A stretch of DNA of 64,000 nt from Hyphomicrobiales bacterium (GTDB lineage Bacteria > Pseudomonadota > Alphaproteobacteria > Rhizobiales > Rhizobiaceae): NCBI GenBank assembly GCA_900469475.1, contig UBXG01000006.1:224820-288819 (forward strand), in the 5' to 3' direction. Numbering within the stretch: the first letter of the stretch is position 1; every line of letters starts with the position of its first letter. The notes beneath the pieces are model-generated. The model was given only the letters and a program-made list of their open reading frames with translations, ran no database searches and was not told the DNA's origin. The position numbers and the translations under genes are program-made. Below are positions 8,733-18,439 of the stretch, piece after piece.

Positions 8733-11405
8733 TCAGCGATCCAGAATATCGGCTTCAGTCGGGACGAGAATTTCGCGCTTGCCGGCATGGTTGGCCGGGC
8801 CGATCAGGCCCTCCTGCTCCATGCGCTCGATCAGCGACGCCGCACGATTGTAGCCGATGCCGAGACGGCGCTGGATATAGGAGGTCGAGGCCTTGCCGTC
8901 ACGCAGCACGATCGCAACCGCCTGATCATAGGGATCCTCCGAATCGGAAAGATTGGAGGTACCTACCGGACCATGGCCGTCATCGTCCTCGTCGTCATCG
9001 GCGGTGATCGCATCGAGATATTGCGGCGCGCCCTGCGTCTTCAGATAGGCGACAATATCCTCCACCTCGCCATCGGAGACGAAGGGGCCATGCACGCGCT
9101 GGATGCGCCCGCCGCCGGCCATGTAGAGCATGTCGCCCATGCCGAGGAGTTGTTCGGCCCCCTGCTCGCCGAGGATGGTGCGGCTGTCGATCTTCGACGT
9201 GACCTGGAAGGAGATGCGGGTCGGGAAGTTCGCCTTGATCGTGCCGGTGATGACGTCGACGGAGGGGCGCTGCGTCGCCATGATGACATGGATGCCAGCC
9301 GCACGTGCCATCTGCGCCAGACGCTGCACGGCACCTTCGATATCCTTGCCGGCGACCATCATCAGGTCGGCCATTTCGTCGATGATGACGACGATATAGG
9401 GCATGGGCTTCAGGTCGAATTCTTCCGTCTCATAGATCGCCTCGCCGGTCTGGCGGTCGAAGCCGGTCTGCACGGTCCGGCTGATCGCCTCGCCCTTGGC
9501 GACGGCCTGCTCGACGCGGCTGTTGAAGCCGTCGATGTTGCGCACGCCGATCTTCGACATCTTCTTGTAGCGCTCTTCCATCTCGCGGACGGTCCATTTG
9601 AGCGCAACCACGGCCTTCTTCGGGTCGGTGACGACAGGCGACAAGAGGTGCGGAATGCCGTCATAGACGGAGAGTTCGAGCATCTTCGGATCGATCATGA
9701 TCAGGCGGCATTGCTCGGGCGTCATGCGGTAGAGCAGCGACAGGATCATGGTATTGATCGCAACAGATTTACCCGAGCCGGTCGTACCTGCCACGAGCAG
9801 ATGCGGCATCTTGGCGAGGTCGGCAATCACGGGCTCGCCGCCGATCGTCTTACCGAGCGACATCGCAAGCTTTGCCTTGGAGGTCTCGAAATCCCGGCTG
9901 GCTATGAGCTCGCGCAGATAGACCGTCTCGCGCGTCGAGTTTGGCAGCTCGATGCCGATCGCATTGCGGCCGGGAACGACGGCGACGCGGGCAGCGATTG
10001 CGCTCATCGAACGGGCGATATCATCAGCAAGGCCGATGACGCGGGACGACTTGATGCCAGGCGCTGGCTCCAGCTCATAGAGCGTGACGACCGGACCGGG
10101 GCGGACGTGGATGATCTCGCCTTTGACGCCGAAATCCTCCAGCACGCCTTCGAGCATGCGCGCATTCTGCTCCAGCGCATCTGCAGAGAGCGTTGCATCG
10201 CGGGCGACGGCCTTCGGCTCGGCAAGCAGATGGACTGCGGGAAGCTGGAAACCATAGGGACGAATGAAGGAAGTCTGCGCCTCCCGCTCAGCCCGCGCTC
10301 CAGGCTTCGGGCGCGGAGCGGCTGGGGTGACGCGATGGCCGGCGGCAGCTCCCTTCGATGCAGCCGGGGCTAACGGCCAATCTTCATCCTCATCGTCAGG
10401 CAGAATATCGGCAGGACGCCGCGGATCGCGATCATAAAGGGAATCCTCGTCCTCATCCTCGTCATCGCCGAGGCTGATCGAGGGCGCGGAAACGACGCGC
10501 CGGGCGGCGGGGCCATCCATGGACGGCTCGAGACGGTCACCGCGCACCATCGTCGCCTTGGCACGCACGGGCTCGTTCAGCGTGCCGAATTCGTCATCAT
10601 TGAAATCGTAAGGCGCGTCGAAGGCATGGTCGCGGCGCTTGCGTGGACCCATGCCGAACAGCCGGCGCAAGCGGGCCTGCGTGTTGTACCAGGCATGCAT
10701 GACGGCGCCGAAGGCCATGAAATTGCCAAGGAAGCTGCCGCGGTCGTCATCCTCGTCCACGTCGCCCACCCGACGGGCGCGGCTGCGGGTTTCCTCGTAA
10801 TCGTCCTCATCCTCCTCGTCTTCCACGAGATTTTCGCCGATGGCGCCGGAGGCAAAAAGCATGAGCCAAATGGCCGGGACGGCGAGAACCGAACCGATGA
10901 TGATGGCGACGACACCGCTCGGATAGGTGCCGATGAAAAGGGCGGGGAGGCGTAGCAGAAGATCACCGACGACACCGCCGATGCCGTTAGGGATCGGCCA
11001 GGTCGGCGGAGCGGGAAAGCAGGCGATCGAGCCGGCTGCGACGATGCAGCCGCCGAACCAGGCGCCGAGGCGCGAGGGTACCCGATGAAGCTTGCGGTTG
11101 GTGATCAGCGCAAAGGCCCAGGCGACGACGGGCAGCATCGCCAAAAGCGAGGTGAGGCCGAGCGACTGCATCATGACGTCGGCAAAGGCGGCGCCGGGAA
11201 AGCCGAGCAGGTTGGTCGGCGCATTGGCAGTTGCGTAGGAATAGCTGGGGTCCATGACGTTCCAGGTCGCCAGCGCCGCAACGGCGAGCGCCAGCAGGAA
11301 CAATATTCCAAAGCCCGAAAGCCCCTTGATCTGACGCCAAACCACGCTCGAAAGCGATAAACGGTCGGGGCGACCGCTCAACGCCGCCGAATTGCTTCTG
11401 CCCAT
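8733..11405 (-). CDS. ftsK: DNA translocase FtsK
   Basis: An 890-residue division protein that pumps chromosomal DNA toward dif during septation. The N-terminus has four membrane segments (about residues 30-185), followed by a long acidic, low-complexity linker ([11 protein letters not shown] and other D/E runs) to about residue 370. The RecA-like motor has Walker [10 protein letters not shown] (near residue 540) and Walker [13 protein letters not shown]. The C-terminal gamma winged helix ([20 protein letters not shown]), which reads KOPS sites and activates XerD, is intact. A TTAA-N7-TTAA site lies about 90 bp before the start, pointing to CtrA cell-cycle control. Confidence 0.96.
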   Translation of the reverse strand: MGRSNSAALSGRPDRLSLSSVVWRQIKGLSGFGILFLLALAVAALATWNVMDPSYSYATANAPTNLLGFPGAAFADVMMQSLGLTSLLAMLPVVAWAFALITNRKLHRVPSRLGAWFGGCIVAAGSIACFPAPPTWPIPNGIGGVVGDLLLRLPALFIGTYPSGVVAIIIGSVLAVPAIWLMLFASGAIGENLVEDEEDEDDYEETRSRARRVGDVDEDDDRGSFLGNFMAFGAVMHAWYNTQARLRRLFGMGPRKRRDHAFDAPYDFNDDEFGTLNEPVRAKATMVRGDRLEPSMDGPAARRVVSAPSISLGDDEDEDEDSLYDRDPRRPADILPDDEDEDWPLAPAASKGAAAGHRVTPAAPRPKPGARAEREAQTSFIRPYGFQLPAVHLLAEPKAVARDATLSADALEQNARMLEGVLEDFGVKGEIIHVRPGPVVTLYELEPAPGIKSSRVIGLADDIARSMSAIAARVAVVPGRNAIGIELPNSTRETVYLRELIASRDFETSKAKLAMSLGKTIGGEPVIADLAKMPHLLVAGTTGSGKSVAINTMILSLLYRMTPEQCRLIMIDPKMLELSVYDGIPHLLSPVVTDPKKAVVALKWTVREMEERYKKMSKIGVRNIDGFNSRVEQAVAKGEAISRTVQTGFDRQTGEAIYETEEFDLKPMPYIVVIIDEMADLMMVAGKDIEGAVQRLAQMARAAGIHVIMATQRPSVDVITGTIKANFPTRISFQVTSKIDSRTILGEQGAEQLLGMGDMLYMAGGGRIQRVHGPFVSDGEVEDIVAYLKTQGAPQYLDAITADDDEDDDGHGPVGTSNLSDSEDPYDQAVAIVLRDGKASTSYIQRRLGIGYNRAASLIERMEQEGLIGPANHAGKREILVPTEADILDR

Positions 11406-11493
11406 GATATCAAGCCCCGTTCCAGTCCAAAGCGCAAGCGAATCGGTCTATGCCCACTCGCCGGCAGGTTAGCCATACCTAATCAGAGGAGGG

Positions 11494-11508
11494 TTAATGG
11501 CATGTTAA
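11494..11508. promoter_or_regulatory. Candidate CtrA-binding site upstream of ftsK
   Basis: The sequence TTAATGGCATGTTAA matches the alphaproteobacterial CtrA consensus TTAA-N7-TTAA exactly, and is embedded in a wider inverted repeat (GGTTAA/TTAACC). It lies about 90 bp upstream of the ftsK start. Binding is inferred from the motif and from the known cell-cycle control of division genes in this class. Confidence 0.6.
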
Positions 11509-11565
11509 CCATGCATGCCGAGCCGGGAGATCACAGGGCTTTCGCCACTGGATGTAATCGCACCA

Positions 11566-11595
11566 AAGAAAAGGGCCCGAACCGAGGTCCGGGCC
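11566..11595 (-). terminator. Rho-independent terminator after amtB
   Basis: On the minus strand GGCCCGGA and TTCGGGCC pair (8 bp, one wobble) around CCTCGG, followed by CTTTTCTTTGG. It lies about 85 bp past the amtB stop and should end the glnK-amtB transcript before the ftsK promoter region. Confidence 0.75.
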
Positions 11596-11640
11596 AAGAG
11601 CGGCCTATTTACGATGAAACAGGACGCGACGGGATGTTCA

Positions 11641-11670
11641 GCGAGACCGGAAACTTTGCTCCGGTCTCGC
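11641..11670 (-). terminator. Hairpin just after the amtB stop codon
   Basis: An 11-bp perfect stem (GCGAGACCGGA/TCCGGTCTCGC) with an 8-base loop, ten bases past the amtB stop. It lacks a T tract, so it more likely protects the mRNA 3' end than terminates; the T-rich terminator comes about 50 bp later. Confidence 0.5.
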
Positions 11671-11679
11671 AAGCTCCGA

Positions 11680-13047
11680 TCAGGAATTGTGGTAGGCGGC
11701 TTCGCCGTGCGAGGCGAGGTCGAGACCTTCGCGCTCGGCTTCCGGAGCGACGCGCAGACCGATGATGACATCGACGACCTTGTAGAGGATCGCCGAGCCG
11801 ATGCCGCACCACAGGATGGTCGTGACGACGGCGGTCAGCTGGACGACGACCTGGCTGCTCATCGTGACGCCTTCGGCATAGCCGACGCCGCCGAGCGAGG
11901 CGCTGGCGAAGATGCCGGTTGCGATGGCGCCGAAGATGCCGCCGATGCAGTGCACGCCGAAGACGTCAGCCGTGTCGTCATAGCCGAACTTGTTCTTCAC
12001 GACCGAGACGAAGAAGTAGCAGAGCGGCGAGACGATAAGGCCCATGACGATCGCGCCCATCGGACCGGCGATGCCGGCTGCAGGCGTGATGGCGACGAGG
12101 CCGGCAACCATGCCCGAAGCGCCGCCGAGCATGGAGGCCTTGCCGCGGGTGAAGGTTTCGACCAGCGACCAGGAGATGATGGCGGCTGCGGTTGCGATGA
12201 AGGTGTTGACGGTTGCGAGCATTGCGCCGCCGGATGCTTCAAGGTTCGAGCCGGCATTGAAGCCGAACCAGCCGACCCAGAGCATGGATGCGCCGACCAT
12301 GGTCAGCGTCATGGAATGCGGAGCCATCATGTCCTTGCCAAAGCCGACGCGCTTGCCGACGAGAATGGCGCCGACGATGCCCGCGATACCGGCATTGATG
12401 TGAACGACGGTGCCGCCTGCGAAGTCGAGCGCGCCCATCTTGAAGAGCATGCCGTTGGAATCCCAGACCATGTGAGCGATCGGGAAGTAGACGAAGGTCG
12501 CCCACAGCGCGCAGAAGAGCACGGCCGCGCCGAACTTGATGCGCTCGGCGAAGGCACCGATGATCAGGGCCGGCGTGATGGCGGCGAAGGTCATCTGGAA
12601 CAGCATGAAGATGAACTCAGGAATGACGACGCCCTTGGAGAAGGTCGCAGCCGTCGTCGAGGTCGAAACGCCCGACAGGAACATCTTGGCCGTGCCGCCC
12701 CAATAGGGGCTGGTGCCCCCGCCGAAGGCGAAGGAGTAGCCGTAGAGAACCCAGATGATCATCACGACGGCGCCGATCATCGTGCACTGCATCAGGACCG
12801 AGAGCATGTTTTTGGCGCGGACAAGACCGCCATAGAACAGCGCAAGGCCCGGAACGAGCATGAAGAGCACGAGAATGGTGGAGATGAACATGAAGGCGGT
12901 GTCGCCCTTGTCCGGAACCGGAGCGGCGGCGGTCGCAGCCGCAGCAGCCGGGGCGGCCTCCTGCGCAAAGGCGATCGCCGGCGCAAGCAAGGCCGCAGAA
13001 AGCGCGCCCACCCGTGTCAGGGCAGAGGAAAGCTTGGAAAATGACAT
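11680..13047 (-). CDS. amtB: Ammonium transporter AmtB
   Basis: A 455-residue Amt/Rh-family channel. The N-terminus looks like a cleavable signal (ALLAPAIAFAQEAAP) followed by an Ala-rich spacer and 11 hydrophobic helices. The two pore histidines are visible in GTVVHINAGIAG and VFGVHCIGGIFGAI, and MLWVGWFGFNAGS is the family signature. It imports ammonium into the cytoplasm when nitrogen is scarce. It lies 27 bp downstream of glnK, and the pair shares the sigma-54-type element near 13500. GlnK normally plugs the cytoplasmic face of AmtB when ammonium rises. Confidence 0.96.
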   Translation of the reverse strand: MSFSKLSSALTRVGALSAALLAPAIAFAQEAAPAAAAATAAAPVPDKGDTAFMFISTILVLFMLVPGLALFYGGLVRAKNMLSVLMQCTMIGAVVMIIWVLYGYSFAFGGGTSPYWGGTAKMFLSGVSTSTTAATFSKGVVIPEFIFMLFQMTFAAITPALIIGAFAERIKFGAAVLFCALWATFVYFPIAHMVWDSNGMLFKMGALDFAGGTVVHINAGIAGIVGAILVGKRVGFGKDMMAPHSMTLTMVGASMLWVGWFGFNAGSNLEASGGAMLATVNTFIATAAAIISWSLVETFTRGKASMLGGASGMVAGLVAITPAAGIAGPMGAIVMGLIVSPLCYFFVSVVKNKFGYDDTADVFGVHCIGGIFGAIATGIFASASLGGVGYAEGVTMSSQVVVQLTAVVTTILWCGIGSAILYKVVDVIIGLRVAPEAEREGLDLASHGEAAYHNS

Positions 13048-13074
13048 GCAAATAACTCCCTGGTCCGCCGTGTC

Positions 13075-13431
<357 letters not shown>

Positions 13432-13499
13432 TTAGCCTCGGCGCGGAGCCGACTCTCCTTGCCGCCGACGAGTGTTTCTGCAGCGACTGGCCATACACA

Positions 13500-13515
13500 T
13501 TCAAAGGGCGTGCCA
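13500..13515 (-). promoter_or_regulatory. Sigma-54 (RpoN) -24/-12 promoter of glnK-amtB
   Basis: The minus strand reads TGGCACGCCCTTTGAA, matching TGGCAC-N5-TTGCA with one change in the -12 box (A for C). Correct GG-to-G spacing and a position about 87 bp before the glnK start fit NtrC-dependent nitrogen-starvation control, as known for glnK-amtB in related bacteria. Confidence 0.72.
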
Positions 13516-13604
13516 GATTCGTGACACATTTATAACGTATTGAAATAAAACAGATTTATTGCGCAGAACCAATAAAGCGGCATTTCTCGCCAAAAGAGCA
13601 GCAC

Positions 13605-13640
13605 AAATAAAGTGCAATTTTATAAAATTGCACTTTATTT
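13605..13640. terminator. 36-bp perfect A/T-rich palindrome at the end of tesB
   Basis: Two 18-base arms (AAATAAAGTGCAATTTTA and its exact complement) meet with no loop, centred between 13622 and 13623, and reach into the tesB stop codon. It could be the tesB terminator. It also lies about 107 bp upstream of the sigma-54 element, where an activator site is expected, and its inner GTGCAA/TTGCAC halves loosely recall NtrC half-sites. Confidence 0.6.
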
Positions 13641-14523
13641 AATCATTTGCCTTTTTACGAATCAGGCCTTCCTGCGCTACCGACGCAATCAGGATACCGG
13701 ATCGCGTAAACAGGCTGCCGCGCGTAAATCCGCGGGCGCCGGAGGCGCTCGGGCTCTCCTGGCTGTAGAGCAGCCAGTCGTCGAGCTTAAACGGTCGATG
13801 GAACCACATGGCGTGGTCGAGGCTCGCCACCTGGACGGTCGGGTCCAGAACCGATGTGCCATGCGCATTCAGGGAAACATCGAGCAGCGTCATGTCGGAG
13901 AGATAGGCGAGCACCGCATTCTGGTAGAGCCGGTCATCCGGCACCGGTCCCGTCACCCGAACCCAGATATTCTGCCGCTGGCTCGGCTGTGCGCGGGAGA
14001 AATAGCTCTCGATCGACACCGGCCTGATTTCGATCGCCCGCTTGCGCTCCCAGTAGCGGCGCACGTTCTCCGGCGCGTGGGCGAGATAGCGCTGTTTCAC
14101 CTGCTCCTCGTCCATCAATTCCTCCGGCATCGGCACATCAGGTATATCGCTCTGATGATCGAAACCGGGCTCGTCGACTTGGAAAGACGCGGTCAGCGCG
14201 AAGATCGCCTTGCCGTGCTGAACGGCCAGCACGCGCCGCGTATTGAAGCTCGAGCCATCGCGCAGGCGGTCGACCTGATAAAGGATCGGCACCGAAGGAT
14301 CGCCCGGCAGCATGAAATAGGCATGCAGCGAATGCGCGAAGCGATCGCCATTCACCGTTCTCTGCGCCGCCATCAGCGCCTGGCCGATGACCTGCCCGCC
14401 GAAGACGCGCTGCCAGCCGACCTGCGGGCTATTGCCGCGAAACAGGTTCATCTCGATCGTTTCGAGATCGAGCGTCGCCAGTACGGTTTCCATCGGGGTG
14501 AGCTTCTCGGTCTCTCGCGACAT
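13639..14523 (-). CDS. tesB: Acyl-CoA thioesterase II
   Basis: A 294-residue double-hotdog thioesterase that hydrolyses medium- and long-chain acyl-CoA to free acid and CoA in the cytoplasm. Recognisable blocks are RVFGGQVIGQALMAA in the first hotdog and SLDHAMWFHRPFKLDDWLLY in the second, which contains the catalytic Asp; the length is close to E. coli TesB (286). The ATG at 14523 (MSRETEKLTP) follows GGGAG. The gene is divergent from the ubiquinone-type hydroxylase, with a 16-bp palindrome between them. Confidence 0.93.
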   Translation of the reverse strand: MSRETEKLTPMETVLATLDLETIEMNLFRGNSPQVGWQRVFGGQVIGQALMAAQRTVNGDRFAHSLHAYFMLPGDPSVPILYQVDRLRDGSSFNTRRVLAVQHGKAIFALTASFQVDEPGFDHQSDIPDVPMPEELMDEEQVKQRYLAHAPENVRRYWERKRAIEIRPVSIESYFSRAQPSQRQNIWVRVTGPVPDDRLYQNAVLAYLSDMTLLDVSLNAHGTSVLDPTVQVASLDHAMWFHRPFKLDDWLLYSQESPSASGARGFTRGSLFTRSGILIASVAQEGLIRKKAND

Positions 14524-14560
14524 TTTGCTTGAACTCCCATGGTAGGAACCGTCAACAGGA

Positions 14561-14576
14561 TGCTCTATATAGAGCA
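14561..14576. promoter_or_regulatory. 16-bp perfect palindrome between divergent tesB and hydroxylase
   Basis: TGCTCTATATAGAGCA is a perfect inverted repeat in the 83-bp gap between the two divergent starts. Its TATATAG core could also be part of a -10 box. It looks like an operator that could control both genes, but no regulator is adjacent. Confidence 0.5.
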
Positions 14577-14606
14577 GTACGTGACAGTAAGACACAGGGA
14601 AGCGCT

Positions 14607-15821
14607 ATGTTGGACATGCTGGTAGTGGGTGGCGGATATGTGGGTCTTGCCGCAGCAGTCGCAGTCAAGCAGGCCGCACCTCACCTCGACGTCATGATCG
14701 TGGAAGCCGCTCCCGAAACCGCCTGGAAGAAGGATATGCGGGCATCGGCGATCATCGCTGCCGCCTCGAAGATGCTCGATGTTCTCGGCGTCTGGAACGA
14801 AATCGCGCCTGAGGCCGAACCGATCACCCGCATGATCGTCACCGATTCGCGCACCGGCGATCCCGTCCGCCCGGTCTTCCTCACCTTCGACGGCGAAGTG
14901 GCCGACGGTGAGCCTTTCGCCCACATGGTCTCGAATCTGACCATGGTCGGGGCACTTCGCGGCGCCTGCGAACGCTTGGGCATCCCGATCAAGCATGGCC
15001 TCAGCGCCACGGATTTCGTCACCGACGACAACAAGACCACCCTCACCCTTTCGGATGGTAGCACGCTCGAAACGCGGCTTCTGGTCGCCTGCGACGGCGT
15101 GCGCTCCAAGCTGCGCGACATGGCCGGTATCAAGACCGTCAATTGGGATTACGGCCAGTCCGGCATTGTCGTCACCGTCGAGCATGAGCGCCCGCATGGC
15201 GGCTGCGCCGAGGAGCATTTCCTGCCCTCCGGCCCCTTCGCCATCCTGCCCTTGAAAAACAACCGCTCCTCGCTTGTCTGGACGGAGCGCACCCCCGACG
15301 CAGAACGGCTGGTCGCCTCGGACGATCTCCTCTTCGAGGAGGAGCTGGAACGCCGCTTCGGCCACAAGCTCGGCGCACTCACCACCGTCGGCGAGCGCCG
15401 CGCCTTTCCGCTCGGCCTCACGCTTGCCCGCGCCTTTGTCGCGCCGCGCTTCGCGCTCGCAGGGGACGCAGCTCACGGCATCCACCCGATCTCCGGCCAA
15501 GGCCTCAATCTCGGCTTCAAGGACGTGGCGGCATTCGCCGAAACCATCGTCGAGGCCGACCGCCTCGGCCTCGATATCGGCTCGATCAACACTCTCGAGC
15601 GCTATCAGACCTGGCGCCGCTTCGACACCTTCCGCATGGGGGTGACGACCGACGTGCTGAACCGGCTCTTCTCCAACGACAACACACCGCTGCGCATCGC
15701 CCGCGACTTCGGACTGGGGATCGTCGACCGCCTGCCCAGCCTCAAATCCTTCTTCATCGGCCAGGCCGCGGGCACGACCGCGAAGGACAATCCGCGGCTG
15801 CTGGCGGGCGAGGCGATTTGA
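14607..15821 (+). CDS. UbiH/UbiF-family FAD-dependent hydroxylase (ubiquinone biosynthesis)
   Basis: A 404-residue flavoprotein monooxygenase. The N-terminus MLDMLVVGGGYVGLAAAV is the FAD-binding Rossmann loop, LVACDGVRSKLRDMAGI is the DG motif, and GDAAHGIHPISGQGLNLGFKDV is the GD motif with the UbiH/COQ6 family signature. Such enzymes hydroxylate the aromatic ring of ubiquinone precursors at the inner membrane; which position is oxidised cannot be read from sequence. AGGGA eight bases before the ATG at 14607 fixes the start. Confidence 0.9.
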   Translation: MLDMLVVGGGYVGLAAAVAVKQAAPHLDVMIVEAAPETAWKKDMRASAIIAAASKMLDVLGVWNEIAPEAEPITRMIVTDSRTGDPVRPVFLTFDGEVADGEPFAHMVSNLTMVGALRGACERLGIPIKHGLSATDFVTDDNKTTLTLSDGSTLETRLLVACDGVRSKLRDMAGIKTVNWDYGQSGIVVTVEHERPHGGCAEEHFLPSGPFAILPLKNNRSSLVWTERTPDAERLVASDDLLFEEELERRFGHKLGALTTVGERRAFPLGLTLARAFVAPRFALAGDAAHGIHPISGQGLNLGFKDVAAFAETIVEADRLGLDIGSINTLERYQTWRRFDTFRMGVTTDVLNRLFSNDNTPLRIARDFGLGIVDRLPSLKSFFIGQAAGTTAKDNPRLLAGEAI

Positions 15822-15862
15822 AGGATCGGGATCGAATCGCCAATCTCTAAAGCGGAAATCCT

Positions 15863-16741
15863 CTACTCGAGGTTTTGCATCTCGATATCCATCCAGTTGC
15901 AGAATTGCCGGACCGCTCTCGATTCCAAACGGCGCTGATAGCGATACGTGCCGGTTTCGACCGGTTCATAGCCCGGCAGGTTTACCAGCGCACCCGATTT
16001 CATTTCCCGGCCCGTGAGGATGGTCGGTGCGAGTAGCACCCCAAGACCGGCGACGCAGGCATGAAGCGCGGCATCGTCCGTGTCGAAGGCATGGCCGAAG
16101 GAAAGGTCTGCCGGCGAGAGATGGAACGCCTCGCACCAGAGCTGCCAATCCCAGTTGCCCACACAGCATTGCAAAGCCGGCAGGCGCGGAACGGCAATCT
16201 CCTGACGATTGGCGTCTTTTGCCTGCAAGCCCGGAGAAACGACCGGACGGCGCAGATCGCGCGCAAGGAATTCCCATCCCTCGGCCGCCTCCCCTATCCT
16301 GAAATGACGGATACTGACATCTGAATGCGGCACGATTGAAAAACTCCGCGCAGAACTCGTTTCTACCCGAACGCGCACCTGCGGGCAGAGGGCGCGAAAG
16401 CGATCCAGCGATGGGATGAGCCAGCGCAGCGCAAGCGATGTCGTTGCGTGGACGCTGATTTCGTTTTCATCGCGATAAAGAGCCTCGGCCGAATGCTCGA
16501 TGAGCCCGATCGCCGGCCCCACCTCCTGATAAAACCGTCGCCCCACTTCGGTGAGGGAGACTGTGTTGTTTCCCCGACGGAAGAAGCTCACCCCAAGCTC
16601 GTCTTCAAGCTTTTTGAGCTGGTGGCTTATCGCACCGGAAGTTACGCCAAGCTCATTGCCAGCGGCCGTCAGACTTCCCGTGCGTGCCACGATCGCAAAC
16701 ACCCTGATGGCATTGAGCGAGATGCGGTGCCGATCCTGCAT
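15863..16741 (-). CDS. LysR-family regulator, GcvA-like
   Basis: A 292-residue LysR protein. The HTH (NAIRVFAIVARTGSLTAAGN, then VTSGAISHQLKKLEDELG) and the sequence RRGNNTVSLTEVGRRFYQEV place it in the GcvA-type subgroup. The effector domain contains ATTSLALRWLIPSLDRF, also typical. It is divergent from the MFS gene at 16983 across about 240 bp and probably controls it; this is an inference from arrangement only. Confidence 0.9.
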   Translation of the reverse strand: MQDRHRISLNAIRVFAIVARTGSLTAAGNELGVTSGAISHQLKKLEDELGVSFFRRGNNTVSLTEVGRRFYQEVGPAIGLIEHSAEALYRDENEISVHATTSLALRWLIPSLDRFRALCPQVRVRVETSSARSFSIVPHSDVSIRHFRIGEAAEGWEFLARDLRRPVVSPGLQAKDANRQEIAVPRLPALQCCVGNWDWQLWCEAFHLSPADLSFGHAFDTDDAALHACVAGLGVLLAPTILTGREMKSGALVNLPGYEPVETGTYRYQRRLESRAVRQFCNWMDIEMQNLE

Positions 16742-16982
16742 GAATTTTCCTCAAGCTCCCCTCAAATTCCTCGTTTGAGGATAATGCAAAAATCGAGCAC
16801 AAACGGAGGTGAAATCACACCGGAAATTCACGCTTTAAACCCCACCCAATATCACAACGGACTCGGAACCACAGCAAGTGCAGCCACTCAGCCAGCATTA
16901 ATTTCTTTTCGCCATCGCCGACGGAAATGCCGACGTTCCTCGTTCCGCAAGAAGTAAAGCTAGTCGCGTCCAAAGGTCCTTG

Positions 16983-18233
16983 ATGCCCCCTCTTTTCCAT
17001 CGTTGCCGCGGCTTCATGGCGCTTTCCGCACCGATTACTGGCATGCGACTCTGCTCGCCTACAGTTCGTGCCGTGGTCGCCCTCTCGCTGACCCAGCTCA
17101 TCGGCTGGGGCGCGACCTTCTATCTGCCGGCAGTGACCGGTCCTGCCATGGCTGGTGAGCTGGGCATGGCTCTGCCCATGGTCATGGCGGGACCAACGAT
17201 AATGCTTGTCGTGATGGCCGCGATATCCTGGCCGCTGGGCAGCATGATCGAGCGCCACGGCACGCGTCCCATCATGACCTTGGGGTCCGCTCTGGGCGCA
17301 GCCGGATTGCTGACCCTGGGGCTTGCCCACGGTCCAGTCTTCTATATCCTTTCATGGGCGGCCCTCGGCCTTGCCGGCACCTGCATGTTGACCACACCGG
17401 CACAGATTGCAGTCAGCGAAATGGCCGGAGAGAGAGCACGTCGTGCGCTCGGCGTTTTGATCCTGGCCGGCGGGCTGACATCGACGATCGTCTGGCCGCT
17501 GACCGGCCTTCTGCAGGATCAATGGGGCTGGCGCGCAACAACGCTTCTCTTTGCTGCGCTGATGCTGTTTGTCTGCGCGCCGCTGCACTGGATCACGCTT
17601 GCCCGTCAACCCAGGGAGAAATCGGCTGCCAAGGCCGCGCCGGAGCCTGCTCTCATCCATGGGCCGAGTTTCACCTTGCTGGCCGCAAGCTTTGCCGCCA
17701 ACGGCTTCGTTACCTGGGGATTTGCCCTGACGATCATCATCCTCTTCGAGGCTGCCGGTCTCGATCATGCCGGTGCGCTGGCGGCGGCAGCCTTCATCGG
17801 CATTGCGCGATGGGCAGGCCGCTTAGTCGATTTTCTCGGCGGTGGGCGCTGGTCGGGCTTTGCCATCGGCCTCGCGGGCTCGGCTCTGTTTCCCTTGAGC
17901 TTCGCAGTTCTTCTGCTGAGCAACAGCTTCACGGGCGCCATGCTTTTCGCCACACTTTATGGCATTGCCAGCGGCATCACCGCCGTTACCCGCGCCACGC
18001 TACCGCTGCAGATTTTTCCCACCGGTACTTACGCCCGTGCGTCGGCACGACTGGGGGTGCCCCTCAATCTCTCCTATGCAGCGGCGCCGCCATTATTCAC
18101 CACCGTGGTAACCTATGCCGGCCCGCAGGCCGCTCTGTGGTTGGCCCTGGTTATCTCGAGCATTGCATATTGCACGCTTCTGGGCCTTTTGCTGGTGCAC
18201 CGCCGGGTGAACGACACATCTCGACCGAGCTGA
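16983..18233 (+). CDS. MFS transporter
   Basis: A 416-residue, 12-helix major facilitator protein: LTQLIGWGATFYLPAVTGPAM in helix 1, the short motif ERHGTRPIM between helices 2 and 3, a basic central loop (LARQPREKSAAKA) splitting two six-helix halves, and SARLGVPLNLSYAAAPPL near the end. The ATG at 16983 is used here; the ATG at 17016 is also possible because the first helix begins later. It is divergent from a GcvA-like regulator and converges with the Trm112-like gene. The substrate is unknown. Confidence 0.82.
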   Translation: MPPLFHRCRGFMALSAPITGMRLCSPTVRAVVALSLTQLIGWGATFYLPAVTGPAMAGELGMALPMVMAGPTIMLVVMAAISWPLGSMIERHGTRPIMTLGSALGAAGLLTLGLAHGPVFYILSWAALGLAGTCMLTTPAQIAVSEMAGERARRALGVLILAGGLTSTIVWPLTGLLQDQWGWRATTLLFAALMLFVCAPLHWITLARQPREKSAAKAAPEPALIHGPSFTLLAASFAANGFVTWGFALTIIILFEAAGLDHAGALAAAAFIGIARWAGRLVDFLGGGRWSGFAIGLAGSALFPLSFAVLLLSNSFTGAMLFATLYGIASGITAVTRATLPLQIFPTGTYARASARLGVPLNLSYAAAPPLFTTVVTYAGPQAALWLALVISSIAYCTLLGLLLVHRRVNDTSRPS

Positions 18234-18240
18234 ACCAACC

Positions 18241-18429
18241 TCAATCCTCAATACGTCTTGCTTCCGAAATCAGCATGATCGGAATGCCGTCGCGGATCGG
18301 ATAGGCAAGACGACCCTTTTCCGAGATCAGCTCGTTCTTTTCCCGATCGTAGCTCAGCGACCCCTTGGTCAGCGGGCAGACGAGGAGATCGAGCAGTTTC
18401 GGATCGACTTTGCTGACCGTAACATCCAT
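18241..18429 (-). CDS. Trm112-family small protein
   Basis: A 62-residue protein with the family core [20 protein letters not shown] and a C-terminal [12 protein letters not shown]. In eukaryotes Trm112 is a methyltransferase activator; in bacteria the role of these short proteins is not established. Only one Cys of the usual zinc-binding set is present, so zinc binding is doubtful. AGGAG seven bases before the ATG at 18429 favours this over a TTG two codons earlier. It starts ten bases after the LON-domain gene, so the two form an operon. Confidence 0.85.
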   Translation of the reverse strand: MDVTVSKVDPKLLDLLVCPLTKGSLSYDREKNELISEKGRLAYPIRDGIPIMLISEARRIED

Positions 18430-18439
18430 CGGCAAGCTC

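Noticed and set aside
8433..10373. Long plus-strand open frame antisense to ftsK
   Set aside because: Its translation is rich in His, Arg, Asp and Gly with no recognisable domain, as expected for the complement of a high-GC gene; ftsK on the other strand is certain.
11515..13044. Long plus-strand open frame antisense to amtB
   Set aside because: Low-complexity Asp/Glu/Arg-rich product with no homology; it mirrors the amtB coding sequence.
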